A stretch of DNA of 64,000 bases, taken from contig JAHLKI010000036.1 of NCBI GenBank assembly GCA_025602905.1, positions 178,655 to 242,654 of the forward strand, written 5' to 3'. Numbering within the stretch: the first letter of the stretch is position 1; the number at the start of each line of letters is the position of its first letter. Source of the DNA: Phlyctochytrium arcticum (taxonomy: Eukaryota > Chytridiomycota > Chytridiomycetes > Chytridiales > Chytridiaceae). A program made the position numbers and the translations under genes. Under the pieces are notes generated by a model. That model ran no database searches. It was not told where the DNA came from and worked only from the letters and a program-made list of their open reading frames with translations. Positions 9,352 to 20,644 of this stretch are shown piece by piece.

Positions 9352-10970
9352 CTTCCCTTTGGCACACGGCGCACAGGAGGTAACTTTTTCTGATTGACAT
9401 TCTTGATGGAATGTCCGCTGGTATGTCCAAGAATTCTTCGGTACATAGTTGTTCCCGGGTGGCCAAGACGCTCATGCCATAGTATAGCGTCCGGATGAAT
9501 ACTTGAACTTTCAGCTGAATAGCAGGTAACTTCAAACATCCCGTTGACATTCTCGACTGTTTCCAGTATTTTATCTCCAGCCACCACAAGGATTGTGGGT
9601 TGTTGTCCCGGTGCCTTTGCTGTCGACAGATGGTAACCCGAGTTAAGTACGTCTTTGTAACTTAGGAGATTCCGGGTGGATGTTGGCGCATAGATTCCAT
9701 CCTTGCAGGTAATTATCGTGCCATTCTTCAATTTGAGTCGAGCTTCGCCATATCCTTTTATTAGGTTGCTGATGGATCCGTTTATGGTTTTAATGGCCCG
9801 TTTAATTGGACGAATTTCGCCAGTGAAAAAAAGTCGTTCCTTTATGATCGTGTGGCTGGCCCCCGAGTCGAGGATGAAAATGTTCATCGCGTTTAATTCC
9901 TCCCCCTCATCCTCGATGAATGCCATGTTGATTTCCATATCCGCGTTAGCTTCCGCAAGGATATCGTTGACATTGTCCCCCCAAAGATCAGCTGAATGGG
10001 AAAAATTGGCTTCGGCTTCCGGAACGACTTGCTTGTATAGATTGACAACGTACTCTGATGCTGTACAGTCTGCCTTGTAGTGGGACGGATCACCGCATTT
10101 GAAGCATACACCGGTCTTCTTGTAATGTCTTCCAGATGTAGACCCGTTGCTGTATGGAAATTTGCTCTTGTGGTGTTCAAATCCATTTCCTTGGTTGAAA
10201 TTACCGCGACCACGTCCTCGACCGCGTCCCCGAAAATCTCCTCTTCCGCGTCCGCGAAAATTCCCACGACCGCGTCCTCGACCACGGATGTTAACCTGAT
10301 TAGCTTCGATTGGAGTGGTGCCCGCGGGTCGTGCTCCTGCATTGTGAACTAGCACTTCCAATTGTTTCTCGTCAAGGAGGAGATAGGTGATGAGTTCCGC
10401 GTAGCTTTTGTACTTGGCTAGCCGCAACTGTCTGGAGAATTGCAATTGGGCAATAGGCATCGTGCTGAGGGTCTTCTCAATCATATCTGCGTCTGTCTTG
10501 GGTGTACCGCACATGTCCAACACCGTGACGATTTCCATAAGCGCAGCATTATAATCCGCTACTTTTTTGAAGTCCATCAGTCTGATGGTCTCATACTCTC
10601 GAATACGCATGGGGAGGGTGACCGTTCTGAGATTGTCGAATCGCTCGGCAAGTCTATCCCATAATGTGCGTGGGTTGCTGATTGTCAAATATTGCGCTTG
10701 CAGGCCTTCATCCATATGCCGATGTATAAGGCGGAAGATTGTGGCATAAAGGCTCTCAAGGTTGTCAGCCACTGTTGCTGCAGATTCAGACGCAGTTCCT
10801 TCGGATACATTGGACAGGTGCTGTATCAAAGGTTGCAGACTACTGGGGAAAATGGTCCGATATATTTTCTTTTCCTTAAGTAGTGCCTTGAATTGGGCTT
10901 GCCATGTCAGATAGTTTGAGCCATCCACCTTTAGAGGATTCAGGTATAAAGTTTCTAGTTTGCTCGACAT
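9348..10970 (-). CDS. Copia Gag-protease ORF
   Basis: A 540-residue ORF starting at an ATG (10968-10970) 62 bp inside the 5' LTR. Residues 1-220 are a copia Gag (SNYLTWQAQFKALL; YETIRLMDFKKVADYNAAL). An RGRGRGNFRG-type Arg/Gly region follows near 225-260. A CCHC zinc knuckle, CFKCGDPSHYKADC, lies near 290. The aspartic protease signature FILDSGASHT lies near 365, and a GAG-pre-integrase segment WHERLGHPG near 495. The ORF runs out of frame before the Cys pair of the integrase zinc finger. Gag and protease themselves look intact. The start sets the element's translation start. Confidence 0.88.
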   Translation of the reverse strand: MSSKLETLYLNPLKVDGSNYLTWQAQFKALLKEKKIYRTIFPSSLQPLIQHLSNVSEGTASESAATVADNLESLYATIFRLIHRHMDEGLQAQYLTISNPRTLWDRLAERFDNLRTVTLPMRIREYETIRLMDFKKVADYNAALMEIVTVLDMCGTPKTDADMIEKTLSTMPIAQLQFSRQLRLAKYKSYAELITYLLLDEKQLEVLVHNAGARPAGTTPIEANQVNIRGRGRGRGNFRGRGRGDFRGRGRGRGRGNFNQGNGFEHHKSKFPYSNGSTSGRHYKKTGVCFKCGDPSHYKADCTASEYVVNLYKQVVPEAEANFSHSADLWGDNVNDILAEANADMEINMAFIEDEGEELNAMNIFILDSGASHTIIKERLFFTGEIRPIKRAIKTINGSISNLIKGYGEARLKLKNGTIITCKDGIYAPTSTRNLLSYKDVLNSGYHLSTAKAPGQQPTILVVAGDKILETVENVNGMFEVTCYSAESSSIHPDAILWHERLGHPGTTMYRRILGHTSGHSIKNVNQKKLPPVRRVPKGS

Positions 10971-11032
10971 GTCGGCATTTGCTGGTCAGGATTTACAGTT
11001 GATCTCACCCAGAGACGATGGTGGTGATAACG

Positions 11033-11240
11033 TGTTGTAATGTTGTTTATGGAGATCACTGTTTGACAGCCAACTTATGTGTGCGTATGCTTTGGTTCTC
11101 GATCTCGTTGTCTATTCAGTTATCGAGTAAAGTTCTTCAACACCCAACCAGGTCTATCCTCCCTAGCGGAGTTACTATACATGTGTTTACGTAATGCATA
11201 AGGATCTCGAATGGTCGTCTCATCGACCGAGTTCATAACA
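11033..11240 (-). repeat. 5' LTR of the copia element
   Basis: Pairs with 366-573. It is bounded on the right by the target duplication GGTAA (11241-11245). No clear complement to a tRNA 3' end was seen just inside it (11005-11032), so the primer binding site is not assigned. Confidence 0.93.
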
Positions 11241-11393
11241 GGTAAGCGTATGACACGAGCCAATTTGTTCCGGTCCATTTATACAGAAAAACTCATGCGA
11301 AAATCCATGGTATTGTACAATCTAAAGAATCAATACAAAATATGAAAAAGAAACGATATGTGTAAAAATCTCGCCAAACAAAAATGAATCAAT

Positions 11394-14300
11394 TTACAAA
11401 AGACGGGTCCGATCGTCATCATGCCCGTTAGCCTGGCCATCGCTGGTTGGGGACAAGGGTTTACTTTTGGTCGACATGGCATCCGTGTTCTTAATCTATC
11501 GTCAAGGTGAGTGCCGATGAATATTGAAAAAACATTGGTGTCGAAAATACCTTTTCTTCGCCATAGCCGAACCCATAGCCATACCCGTACTCATCACCCG
11601 ATCCCCGTCGGACCTCTCCCATAGGTGGATGATCCTGACCGGCTACATCGGCTCCATATCCGGAGTTACCACCCAAAAGCACCGAAAAACCACCAGTAGT
11701 CGTGCTCGCTGCATCATGATAATCAGCTTCGCGGTCCGATTCCGTCGAGCCACGGCGGTGATCGTCGAGTGGATTTACGACCGTCAAAGGTTGTTGATTG
11801 TTGTAAAATCCGGCTCCGCCGTCCCAGAATTCTACGACATCATCCTGCCCTTCATATGCCGTAGAGTCCTCCACCGCCAGGAGGGGGAAGCACCCCGTTT
11901 GCTGCGTAGTCACATTTGTGCCCCGGCACCATCCGTCCTTGTACAATTTTCGAACAGCGACTTCATCGCCAGGTCGAAGCTCGACTTCGTCAATCATGCG
12001 GGGAACGTGAGGGTAGACTACGATATAACGAAGCGCTTCGTCGAGAACGTAGCCCCCACCACTGCTTGTGGATGGAGCAGGAGTATGGCGACCTGTTGAT
12101 GGACTGGTCGGTGAACCCTGCCTCTCATCGTACGGATGCTCTTGTTGATGTGGATCCTGGTACTTGTGTGGATCCGTAGTTAACGCAGACGCCATGGCCG
12201 TGGACATGGCCGCCGACATTGACGCGGCGACGGGCTGACCATGCGGATCAGTAGACGAGAGCAGGTAATCTGGAGTTTTGTTTTTTCTGACAATGGACTC
12301 TTGGCGTACGGGGAATGCAGCAACGGATAATCCGCCCCCAGAATCAAATTGAATATGGCTTAAATCACCAAACTGTTGTTGCATGACTGTCGATAAATCG
12401 CGTGAGTCGGCTCCAGAGACATCGCCTTGTTTGCGGGGAACGGTAGGTCGTCGATCTACTCCCCCTGGCATAATGTTTCCATGCTCGTCCCAAGGACCTC
12501 GACCTAGAGATCCGTCTGTGGGCTGTATAGGAGCCAACAGTGGTATAACAACATTTCGGTTCGAATCGAAGCGTCCCTCTGGTGCTCCCGTTGCAGCGTG
12601 ACCTGGTTGCGCACTTGCAAGTACCGTGTCCGCTGAGTCTTCTTCCAAACCTCCTTTGCGGGCGTTCTTGTTGGAAGTCGCAACCCTGTACACCCTCAGA
12701 CTTCCACTCCGGCGGGATTGCGTCCTGAGCGACGCAAAGCGACGTACTTTTTTTGATTTACGGTAATATACCAGGCCAGTACCGACTGCCAAGGCAAGAA
12801 CGCACATGGCTCCAAGTAAGGCGCCCACCGCGACTTTAGTCTTGGTAGCAGAAGATTCGCTAGAGGCCACCACGGGGTCGGCAGCTCCAGGTTTCGAAGT
12901 CGAGTCAGGGCTAGATGGTGGGGGTGCAGGCTGTTGGGGGGTTGGAGGATTTGCAGCAGAGGTAATCAGATTGGTTGGCTTGGTCCAATCCTGAGCTTTC
13001 ATGTCAAACACATAGATTGCGCCATCGTTAAGGCCCGGTATTCCGCCTGGTTGAGGACCTGGCGCCTGTCGACGGTGCAATGGCACATATGGCCTATGGT
13101 TGGGGCGCGAGGTTTTATGTGGCCGCCTGTGTGCCTGATCTTTGTGGGGACGCCGTACGGGCTTCCGAATCGACTGCGCACCGGGACGTAATCCTGGGGC
13201 ACTAAGGGAAACAGAATTAGGGATTTAGCAGTCAGAGAGGAGGGAAAAGAGGAATCATACCCTGCTTGGTTTGGACTAAATGATGACATCCCACCAGGAA
13301 TGAACCTGTCCGCCCAGGCATCATCTCGGGATGCGTCTTCTGTGTCAGGCGCTTGCTCTTGCTGTCCTCCTGCTTGCGGCGTAGGACTCGATCCGGAAGT
13401 AGTTGGTTGTGGTGCAGCAACAGGCGGAATCGCCGTCCCTGTACTTTGGGGAGCCCTCAAAGATGTACTCGATCCGCTGGAGGGACCTGCAGCGCTAGTA
13501 GTAGAGTTCACAGTACCAAAGGGCCCTCGCCTTCCCCCATGTACAACAAAAAAGTCATTCAAAATGACACCGGCAGCAAAACATCGTGGCCCAGGTCCCG
13601 CGGTACCTCCTACAGTTGTCCACGCCATTTTTGTTGCATCCAGAACGTACATCTTGCCATCCACTGGCTCCCCACCCCTAGGATCACACCCTCCCTGAAC
13701 GTAAACCAGGTTGCTCTTTGGGTGTTTGGCACACGCGACTCCCCACCTTGGATCTGGGCCCGCGCCGGTAATATTTCGGAGTGGCGCGAACAGTGTCGTG
13801 GGATTAGACGGGTCAAACTGCCAGACCAGGTCTGGAATCGCGCTGTTGCTGGGTTGGGTGCGTGCACCTCCTATCAACAGGACCTTATTTCCGTCGATTG
13901 GAACAGAACATGAACCGATGATATCGGAAGGAGCACTGGGGGTGTTGATATCCAGGAGTGCCGACACAGTGGAGTCTACTAAGTTGAATCTAGTAGTCCG
14001 AGTAAAGTTGTATCCAACTCTGTTGGAGCAATATGAGCAATCCACGCCGCCTACGCGCTGTCGTTAGAAACCTGCAAAGTCAGGTGCATGAGAGAAGTCT
14101 TACCAAACAAGTACAAAGAACCATTGACGATTGCAGACGTGTGAAATCCCCGGGAAAAGGGCATATCTGCTTGTTGAACATCCCCAGTCCTTAAGTTGTA
14201 GCGAAATATGCTTGATGATGCCTCATATGGGGGATTCGCCTCACTGTCGAAGCCGCCTGGAACAACCAGGTTCAGATTGATACTATGAAAACAATGAAAA

Positions 14301-14850
14301 TGCGTTGCCATACCTGAGCAGTAGGCAATCTGGCTTGCTGCGTCAACCGCACAGCTGTGTCCGAACAAGGCTGGTAAAGACAAGTTGGAGATACTGGCCG
14401 TTAAATTTTGAGCGGAGATAAAGTAGGTCGAGTTACTGGACTGCCACATGGCGCGTTGACGATTCAGTGCAATAGCTATTTAAGTGAAGATGAGTGGCAA
14501 TTCGATACTAGTGCACGATTTGTAACCCTTTGCCGGTACATACTTGGTCCGCCCAAGGAAAATGGGGCTTGCCTTGGGTCAACTCGTCCGCCGGAAAAAT
14601 ATACCCCATTTTCACCGGCAAATCCGGCATGGTGATCCCTCCATGGAACGATGAGTTGATTGTTGGGTATCGTTGGAGCCGGGGCCGTTGTAGGTTGTGG
14701 TGGAGATGATGAGAGAGTGGATGTGACAGATGATGGTTGGGGTGATGATGATGATGGGACGCCTTGCTGGGCAAAGGCGGATTGCGGATTGATTCCCGCA
14801 AGTAAAAGCAGTGGCAAGACGAATGAACATGTTTTTGTAAAGGGATCCAT
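11394..14850 (-). CDS. Kelch-repeat single-pass membrane protein with cytosolic SH3 domain
   Basis: Exons 14850-14544, 14475-14104, 14050-13261, 13201-11551 and probably 11495-11394. If the last intron is not used the stop is at 11491; both models keep frame. The ATG at 14850 gives a signal peptide (FVLPLLLLAGINPQSAFAQQ). The ectodomain has kelch-type blocks (LYLFGGGVDCSY, VLLIGGARTQ, LVYVQGGCD, FFVVHGGRRG), suggesting a beta-propeller. A Pro/Ser stalk precedes a TM helix (VAVGALLGAMCVLALAVGTG) and a basic stop-transfer YYRKSKK. The cytosolic tail ends in an SH3 domain (YIVVYPHVPRM, DEVELRPGDEV, DGWCRGTN, GCFPLLAV). The role is inferred: a surface sensor or adhesion protein signalling through SH3. 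An ordinary kelch ectoprotein would lack the SH3. Confidence 0.85.
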
Positions 14851-16244
14851 TGCACTTTCACTAGTCGTATCCAAAACGCTATGGTTGGCCGGTCCGTCGA
14901 TCCCCCCTGGCGTCTTCAACAGCACATTCCTAGCTCTACGAGAGAACTGTTCTTGTGTATTTCAAGTCCCAATCAGGACAGACAGGCTCCCTTCTTCAGT
15001 TCCAGAGCTTTTCGTAAGAGTTTCTTGCTGCTGTTGGACCCCTTACAAAGTGTTCGTTTTCTCGCTGAGCGATGGCTTGAACTTGAGCTTGAGATCACGG
15101 ATTCAATCAAGAGGAGACTCTACCAGTAGGTCCGTCAACGTTCTAGCTAATACGGTGCTGATGCTATGTGTTTCTTGGTGAAGGTCTTAGTAGGATGCTG
15201 CCGGTTCCTTTGAGCTAATGCTGGCAATGAGGGTGACGGCAAAAGTCCAACGATCTCGCTCGCTCAGCCACGCGCTGGGGGGCTGGCTGGTCCATTTCGC
15301 TGCCACTGCCACCGCGGCCGTGCCATTGCGCAGCAGCCTTCAGCCTTGGGAACTCAGCTTTTGGCGACCTTTTCTCTTACCTACCTTCAACCAAGTCTTT
15401 GTGGAAGAGATGAGATGAAGAAGCCGCATAGATTCGAGAACGACTTTGATGCAGCACTCGGGCTGGATCCGTGAACCCACTTGTATCATGCTGGCATTTG
15501 GATATAGAGTATTGCACAAGTACCTCCCAAAAGATACAAAATGGCGCAACTGACTATATTGACCAACAATTTCACCTTGCGTCTAAACTCTTATTGTAGT
15601 ACTACCCGTGAGCCACTTGAGTACCGTAGGGGTTCGCAACACGTTGCTAGCCAGTAAACAGGAGGAGCAAATGTTTCCATGCATTCAGAGTCAGACGGTC
15701 AGAGAAGGTCAAAAAGCAATCTGAATGGACGCGAACGAGAGCGCGGGGGTGGGATTTCCTGGACGATGTGATGAGGGGAGCCACATTAATGTTTACTATG
15801 TCATCATGTCCGCGGTTTCTTGCGCTTCGCTATGAGCTTGTCAAAGTTCTTACAGCGATCTTTTAGTTTGTGCTATGGGGTCCCAAGTCAAGGCCTCTGA
15901 AGACAGCGTTTTTCATTTGATCGATGTTGTCAAGTATAATGCTGAATGTTAACCACTGACAGATCCAAGTCACTAGAGATGGAAGAAACGCGCTGCTATA
16001 GATACCCACTACGGGAGCGGATGCGTGTCGTTCAAAGAAATAAATTGGAAGTCGGTATATGCCAAACTAAGACCTCAGCAGCCAGCTTGTCGAGATCCGT
16101 CTTGAGATGCAAAAGTTGTCGGAAAGACTTTACCTTGGCTTACGTTATACTGTGGCACCACTGTTGGGAGGTGGGAAAGCGTTGACCAAAAGTCGAAATC
16201 GCGAGCCTCTGGCCAGGCTCCGGATTACACCTCCTACATCAAGC
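14851..16244. other. Divergent intergenic region (1.4 kb)
   Basis: Lies between the divergent kelch-SH3 and Gfd2-like genes and should hold both promoters. No ORF with recognisable motifs, RNA gene or repeat was seen. Confidence 0.5.
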
Positions 16245-17561
16245 ATGTCTTCAACTACAAACGAGGGAGAGCCTGAGCCGCTTCCAGATGGCATGAAGGT
16301 TTACGCCATTTGGCAAATCGCTGGTTTGTACAGGATTTGTTTTTCCCGCAGAATCCCTTGACTGACTGATGCTCTTCTGCCAAAACTCTCTTAGAGGCAG
16401 TACGACGGGCGTATCCAGATGTCCCGCCGCAGGCATTGAGACAGTACTGGAAAATGCCTTTTGCGCTGTTGCGATTTCCCGGCCAACAGATCTGGTGGGG
16501 CGGTAGGGAAAGCTTCAACTTAACCAGCGCCCACTTTGTTTATTTACGCTATTTTTCCATTGTAAAGGAGCCAGCATCAGTACAACGGGTAATAAGCCCC
16601 AATTCTATATGGCAGGAAGTACCATCTTCACGGTTCTCTACGATTTCTTCCGATACGCCAGAATCCAACAAGTGGCCAATCCTGACCTCTTTGCCACCAT
16701 TCTTCGCTATGCGGATAAGCCTCCACCCGTAGAGCGCGAAACATTGCGGCCAGTGGTGATCAATACTGACAAGGATATCTGGAGACATGAGAAGGAGCTC
16801 ACCGCTCTCATCAAGCAACGCAAAGCCGACAAATTGGTTGCCGAGTCTATGAGTGTATTGAACGCAGCCATTGCTGCACGTCAGTCACCAAACGGAAGGC
16901 TGTTTTTGGCGTTGGACGTGGAGGCTTGGGAGCAAGATCACTCGAAAATCACAGAGATTGGATGGACACTGTATGACCCACGCAAGCCCGTGGACAGTCA
17001 GATGTGGGCCCGTCATTTTATCGTAACCGAAAACGCACGCCGCATCAATTCTCGATATGTGCCAGATCACCGCCACTCGTTCAATTTTGGAGTGACCCGA
17101 ATGCTCCTTCTTGATCAAATTGTAGATCTTTTGCTGGTTGATCTGAAGCGAGCTGACTGTGTCCTCATCGGACACGCCCTCAAGGGCGATTTGGAGTTTT
17201 TGGAAGAAGTAGGCTTGTCACCTGCTGTATACGTTTCCGAGAGCTACGATACTTCTCCCATGTATCATGCCAAGTCAGGCAAACATCAAGCTGGATTGAA
17301 GGAAATGTGTACGACTTTTGGGATCCCAACCAAGCATCTTCACAATGCAGGCAAGTCACACTGTATATAAACAAAGCAGAGGCTAATACATGATTTCCCC
17401 CTTTAGGAAATGATGCCTATTATACTATGCTGTGCTTCATAAAAATGACGAGGGCAGAAGGGGACGCTGACATTCAGCCTAAAGAAATTGAGGGGGCTGA
17501 GGTCGGGCGGGTGGCTCCCCAAGTTAGATATGTGAGCGAGGATGACGAGCTGCTCCCATAG
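16245..17561 (+). CDS. Gfd2/YDR514C-like protein with DEDDh exonuclease fold
   Basis: Four exons, 16245-16323, 16395-16537, 16597-17350 and 17407-17561, give 376 residues. The exon 2/3 boundary is the least certain. The C-terminal domain has FLALDVEAWE (first acidic pair), ITEIGWTLYDP, RYVPDHRHSFNFG, VLIGHALKGDLEFL and LHNAGNDAYYT, matching the DEDDh pattern of RNase H-like 3'-5' exonucleases. The block TENARRINSRYVPDHRHSF is typical of the fungal Gfd2/YDR514C family, in which yeast Gfd2 is linked to DBP5 and mRNA export. Intron 3 is a GC-AG intron (17351-17406) falling inside the final HNAGNDA motif; splicing is needed to build it. Nuclease activity is inferred, not known for the family. Confidence 0.82.
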
Positions 17562-18057
17562 ATACATAGTCAGTGTGGTTTTAGAAGCCGCCGCAAGTTA
17601 CATAGGGACATTCGGGATGGCCAGGTTTAGGTTTGCGAGATTTAGGAGTTGTCCTCACCGTAGTGATAGCCATTCCAGTCAGCTACGATCTGTCATATAC
17701 TGTACAATGGAGCGAGATTTGAGAAATGAAGCAAGGACGTTGTTTGTGCTTCAGGTGGTGAAATAATTGAAAGTTGAATGTGTCGCTCTGTTTATCCTTT
17801 TGCAATGCGTGTTCGTTCTTGCGTTTGTATAACAGCAATACTTCTTGTCCGTGGAAAGCTGCCATTGAATGTTACGATTCCAGTTTCCAAGTTCAAGAAA
17901 ATCCTCCGTGACAGTACAGCTAATGCTTTTCAACGCTAAATATGCGACAGGTGTAAAGATGGTAAATTGTGTATATAAACATAAATAGAGTGGAGCGGTG
18001 ATAGACGACACTATATGCAGTATTGGGGAAAAGGGAGTGGTGGATAACAAGGACATA
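17562..18057. other. Convergent intergenic region (496 bp)
   Basis: Lies between the stop codons of the Gfd2-like gene and uS8m. It presumably holds two 3' UTRs; no feature seen. Confidence 0.5.
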
Positions 18058-18528
18058 CTACGACGCTATGCAAAGAACCTCGCCTCCGACTTCCTTTTTC
18101 AATGCCTCCTTCAATTCTATGATTCCATATGGTGTGTCCAGAATCGTGACTTGTCCCACTGTCTGCCCTGGCAACAATGGTCCAGCCCGCTTAGCAGCCG
18201 CAATAGCCTTCAATTCTTCAATCGAGGCAAACACCCTCCGGCTAGGTTTCGACACTACATGAATGTTTTTGAGCACCGGTAATCCTTCGTAGTATTTCAA
18301 GTCCAGCCACAGTTTCCGGCGCGCTACATTGTCGGGGGTAATGGGAACTTCGACTCCGGCGTTGAAGGGGCCGGTTTGATCACCAGAAGAAAGGTTGGTG
18401 AGGAAACCTTCGTCGTAGAGGACTCGACATATTGCGCGGTTCGTCTTGCTGTGAGGAACGGCGATTTGACGAAGACGCCATCGGAAACTGTTTTGTATTT
18501 GGGAGCACAGGTTGTAGATGGGGGCCAT
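18058..18528 (-). CDS. MRPS8: Mitochondrial small-subunit ribosomal protein uS8m
   Basis: A single-exon gene of 156 residues starting at the ATG complementary to 18526-18528. It is in the same frame as a longer ORF, but MAPIYNLCSQIQNSFRWR matches the usual uS8m N-terminus. Family blocks seen are SKTNRAICRVLYDEGFL, RRKLWLDLKYYEG, HVVSKPSRRVF and the C-terminal VTILDTPYGIIELKEALKK, with uS8 order and length. It would bind 15S/12S-type rRNA in the mitochondrial 30S body. A classical presequence is not evident, as is common for mitochondrial uS8. It is divergent from the CENP-K gene, 261 bp apart. Confidence 0.85.
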   Translation of the reverse strand: MAPIYNLCSQIQNSFRWRLRQIAVPHSKTNRAICRVLYDEGFLTNLSSGDQTGPFNAGVEVPITPDNVARRKLWLDLKYYEGLPVLKNIHVVSKPSRRVFASIEELKAIAAAKRAGPLLPGQTVGQVTILDTPYGIIELKEALKKEVGGEVLCIAS

Positions 18529-18789
18529 GGTGAGCGACAGTTGCTGAACAAGGTGGTTGATCTGTGTGCCAACAGTAAAATGACAGTCCTGATTCAATTC
18601 AAGTTTGCCGGCAACGTTCATCCAAAACATCTTGGAAACATCTGAACCAAGGACGACACGTGATTGTTTAATATGTTTGAATATGGGTAAATGACAGTTG
18701 TTCGATTGAGCAATTGAAATTCAGAATTGAGCGATTGTGGATTGCATCCAGGGCAATTTGGCCAACCCTCGAGATAGATCGTCACTAAT

Positions 18790-20258
18790 ATGAGTACTCC
18801 AAACGCTACTCCTACAAAAGCTCTCGCAAGCACAGTGGCAAACAGCCCTCCAGCCCCATCAACACCCAAAACACCAACGTCCAAACTTGACCAAAATCAG
18901 ATCACTTCACTGCTTTCTTCCTTCTCGTTTTCGTTCTCCGAGGCAGTTGCAAACGCTGCCGTGAATGAGGCGGATTTGTCAGGACAACTGGCAAGGGAAG
19001 ATGATTTCACTTGGGTGCATGATGTGGAAGAGGCGGGAAACAAACTGAGGCGACAGTGTGAGATCCTGGAGAAGCAAATACAGGAGGTACGTGGGCTTGT
19101 CCCCGCGTACTGGACCCATTGCTCATAATGAACGCATATGTTAGGTGCAAGAAAGTCTGAGCAACGCCCCTGTGCTGATACCCACGCGGCCGGATGCTGC
19201 TGATACCCAAACGACAAAATCTGAGGCGATGCAGTATAATTCCGCATTACGGATGGCCGTGCTTCAAACGCGTGAAAAGGCGCTCCTGGCTGAGATTGCC
19301 GTCCGCGAAAAGGGTGGGGGTTCAGGTCGTAACACTCCGACTTGACTGAGATGCTCACATATTCATCTCCACAGGCCTCCCACGGCATATGCTGCAGCCT
19401 GAAAGTGCAGTTGTTCAGCAACTGGTAACGGCGCAGGAAGTATTTAACGTTGTTAGTGAATACCGGGACAGTAATGGGGGATTGGCGGCATTGGAAGCAG
19501 AGTTGGAGCATGAACTGAATCAGAGAGAGATGTAGGTGACTGGTCTTGGTGCCCATTATGACGGCTAAGCTGAAATTGCACTCTTTTGTGGTGTAGAGAC
19601 CAAAGATTTGAGCGCGTATTAGAGGATAAATACGACATTCTGAAAACGCAGCTTGAAAACTCAATGGAAACATCAGAGGAGTCAAGGATACAGGAAATTC
19701 TCGGGTATGCCCTTTCTTCGTTAGATTATCAAGTCAAGCAAAAATCAACTTTTTGTTGTTTATAGAACGCAAGCGGATGTCATAACGCGTCTAGAAACCG
19801 AGATACATGACTTTGAAGATGGACTGCGCTCGTTTCTGCTACAACATTACCCCACACCTGTTTCATTAGACGTGAGTGTTATGGTTGAAGTATGCGATAT
19901 CGGCTGAAAATCATATTGACGAATTGATCCAGGGATCTCGTAAACGACCTCTGGAGAAAGACCCGGAGAAGGGAAAGAATGATGAGCCAGAGGAAGATGA
20001 TCCCGATTTTTGGACGTTCCGCCTGATACAGGTACATCCATTCTGTGTGTATCTAGACTTGCTTACCAACACTGCCGGATTGGTGAATAGGATCTGATGT
20101 CTTACCAAGAAAGATGCCAAGACCCCTCTGCTTACGTGACCCTGTGTGAGGATTCTTACCATCCCCGACATATAGATATGCTTGTTCGTGCCGAGGTGAT
20201 TGAGCGGCATCCCACACATCCGCGCAAAATAAAACTTGCACAAGAGGTGTATTCATGA
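18790..20258 (+). CDS. CENPK: Inner-kinetochore protein CENP-K (Sim4 family)
   Basis: Seven exons (18790-19086, 19145-19325, 19375-19531, 19597-19704, 19766-19871, 19933-20031, 20091-20258) give 371 residues. After a Pro/Ser/Thr-rich N-terminus come long coiled coils (EEAGNKLRRQCEILEKQIQE; RFERVLEDKYDILKTQLENS). The segment FLLQHYPTPVSLD matches the CENP-K block usually written FLEDHFPLP. The last exon, DPSAYVTLCEDSYHPRHIDM followed by LVRAEVIERHPTHPRKIKLA, matches the conserved CENP-K C-terminus (DSFWPPYVELLLRxGIAxRH pattern). CENP-K forms the CENP-H/I/K group of the constitutive centromere network and links CENP-A chromatin to the outer kinetochore. The splice model is strongly supported by conservation across the last junctions. 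Confidence 0.85.
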
Positions 20259-20644
20259 CACACCCAGACACAGCTTCCTGGTCAAGAGTCGAGTGTTGGC
20301 AACAACGCCCAAAATCTTCCCGACATCATCGTTCCCTTGATCTACTCTGTCACCTGTACATATGTTTTTTCTTCTCTCAACCATCGCCTTTCCCAAATCA
20401 TTTTCCGTTGATCTGTCTTATAAAGGTTGGTGCAAGGTGGTAAAGCCCCGGGGAAAGCCTTCAACCACGAGAACGCGTGCCTAAGCCACCCTTGAAGCTC
20501 AGCTTCCGCTTGCCCAATGCCCCCATTTTGTCCTACCCCTGTAAGATCTCTGGCAACGAAGGAAGACGATTGCGGCAGCGCCGTCCATCAAAAGGCTACT
20601 CGAGCTACTTGACATATTGGCACTTTCCCTTCACGTCTCTTACA
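20259..20644. other. Intergenic, probable bZIP promoter
   Basis: Lies between CENP-K and the bZIP gene. It is T/C-rich (for example 20360-20400), typical of a fungal core promoter. An in-frame upstream ORF begins at 20477, but the ATG at 20645 is preferred. Confidence 0.4.

Larger units (their letters stand above)
366..11240 (-). mobile_element. Degenerate Ty1/copia LTR retrotransposon with nested insert
   Basis: Two near-identical 208-bp LTRs (366-573 and 11033-11240) begin TGTTGTAATG and end TTCATAACA on the plus strand. They are flanked by the 5-bp direct repeat GGTAA (361-365 and 11241-11245), so the insertion is intact at both ends. Internal minus-strand order is gag, protease, integrase, reverse transcriptase, RNase H, which is the copia order. 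The open reading frame is broken by a frameshift near 9385-9420, a break near 8042-8062 and an in-frame TAA at 7038-7040. A foreign block at 938-6598 replaces most of RNase H. Without that block the element is about 5.2 kb, normal for the family. It cannot now be autonomous. Confidence 0.95.

Noticed and set aside
11005..11032. tRNA primer binding site of the copia element
   Set aside because: No convincing complement to a tRNA 3' end or anticodon half could be made by eye.
14250..14330. Extra intron in the kelch gene
   Set aside because: A GT...AG pair exists but is only 31 bp and would break the frame; the read-through is open.
14508..14861. His-rich minus-strand ORFs
   Set aside because: Out-of-frame shadows of the kelch gene signal peptide and Pro/Ser region.
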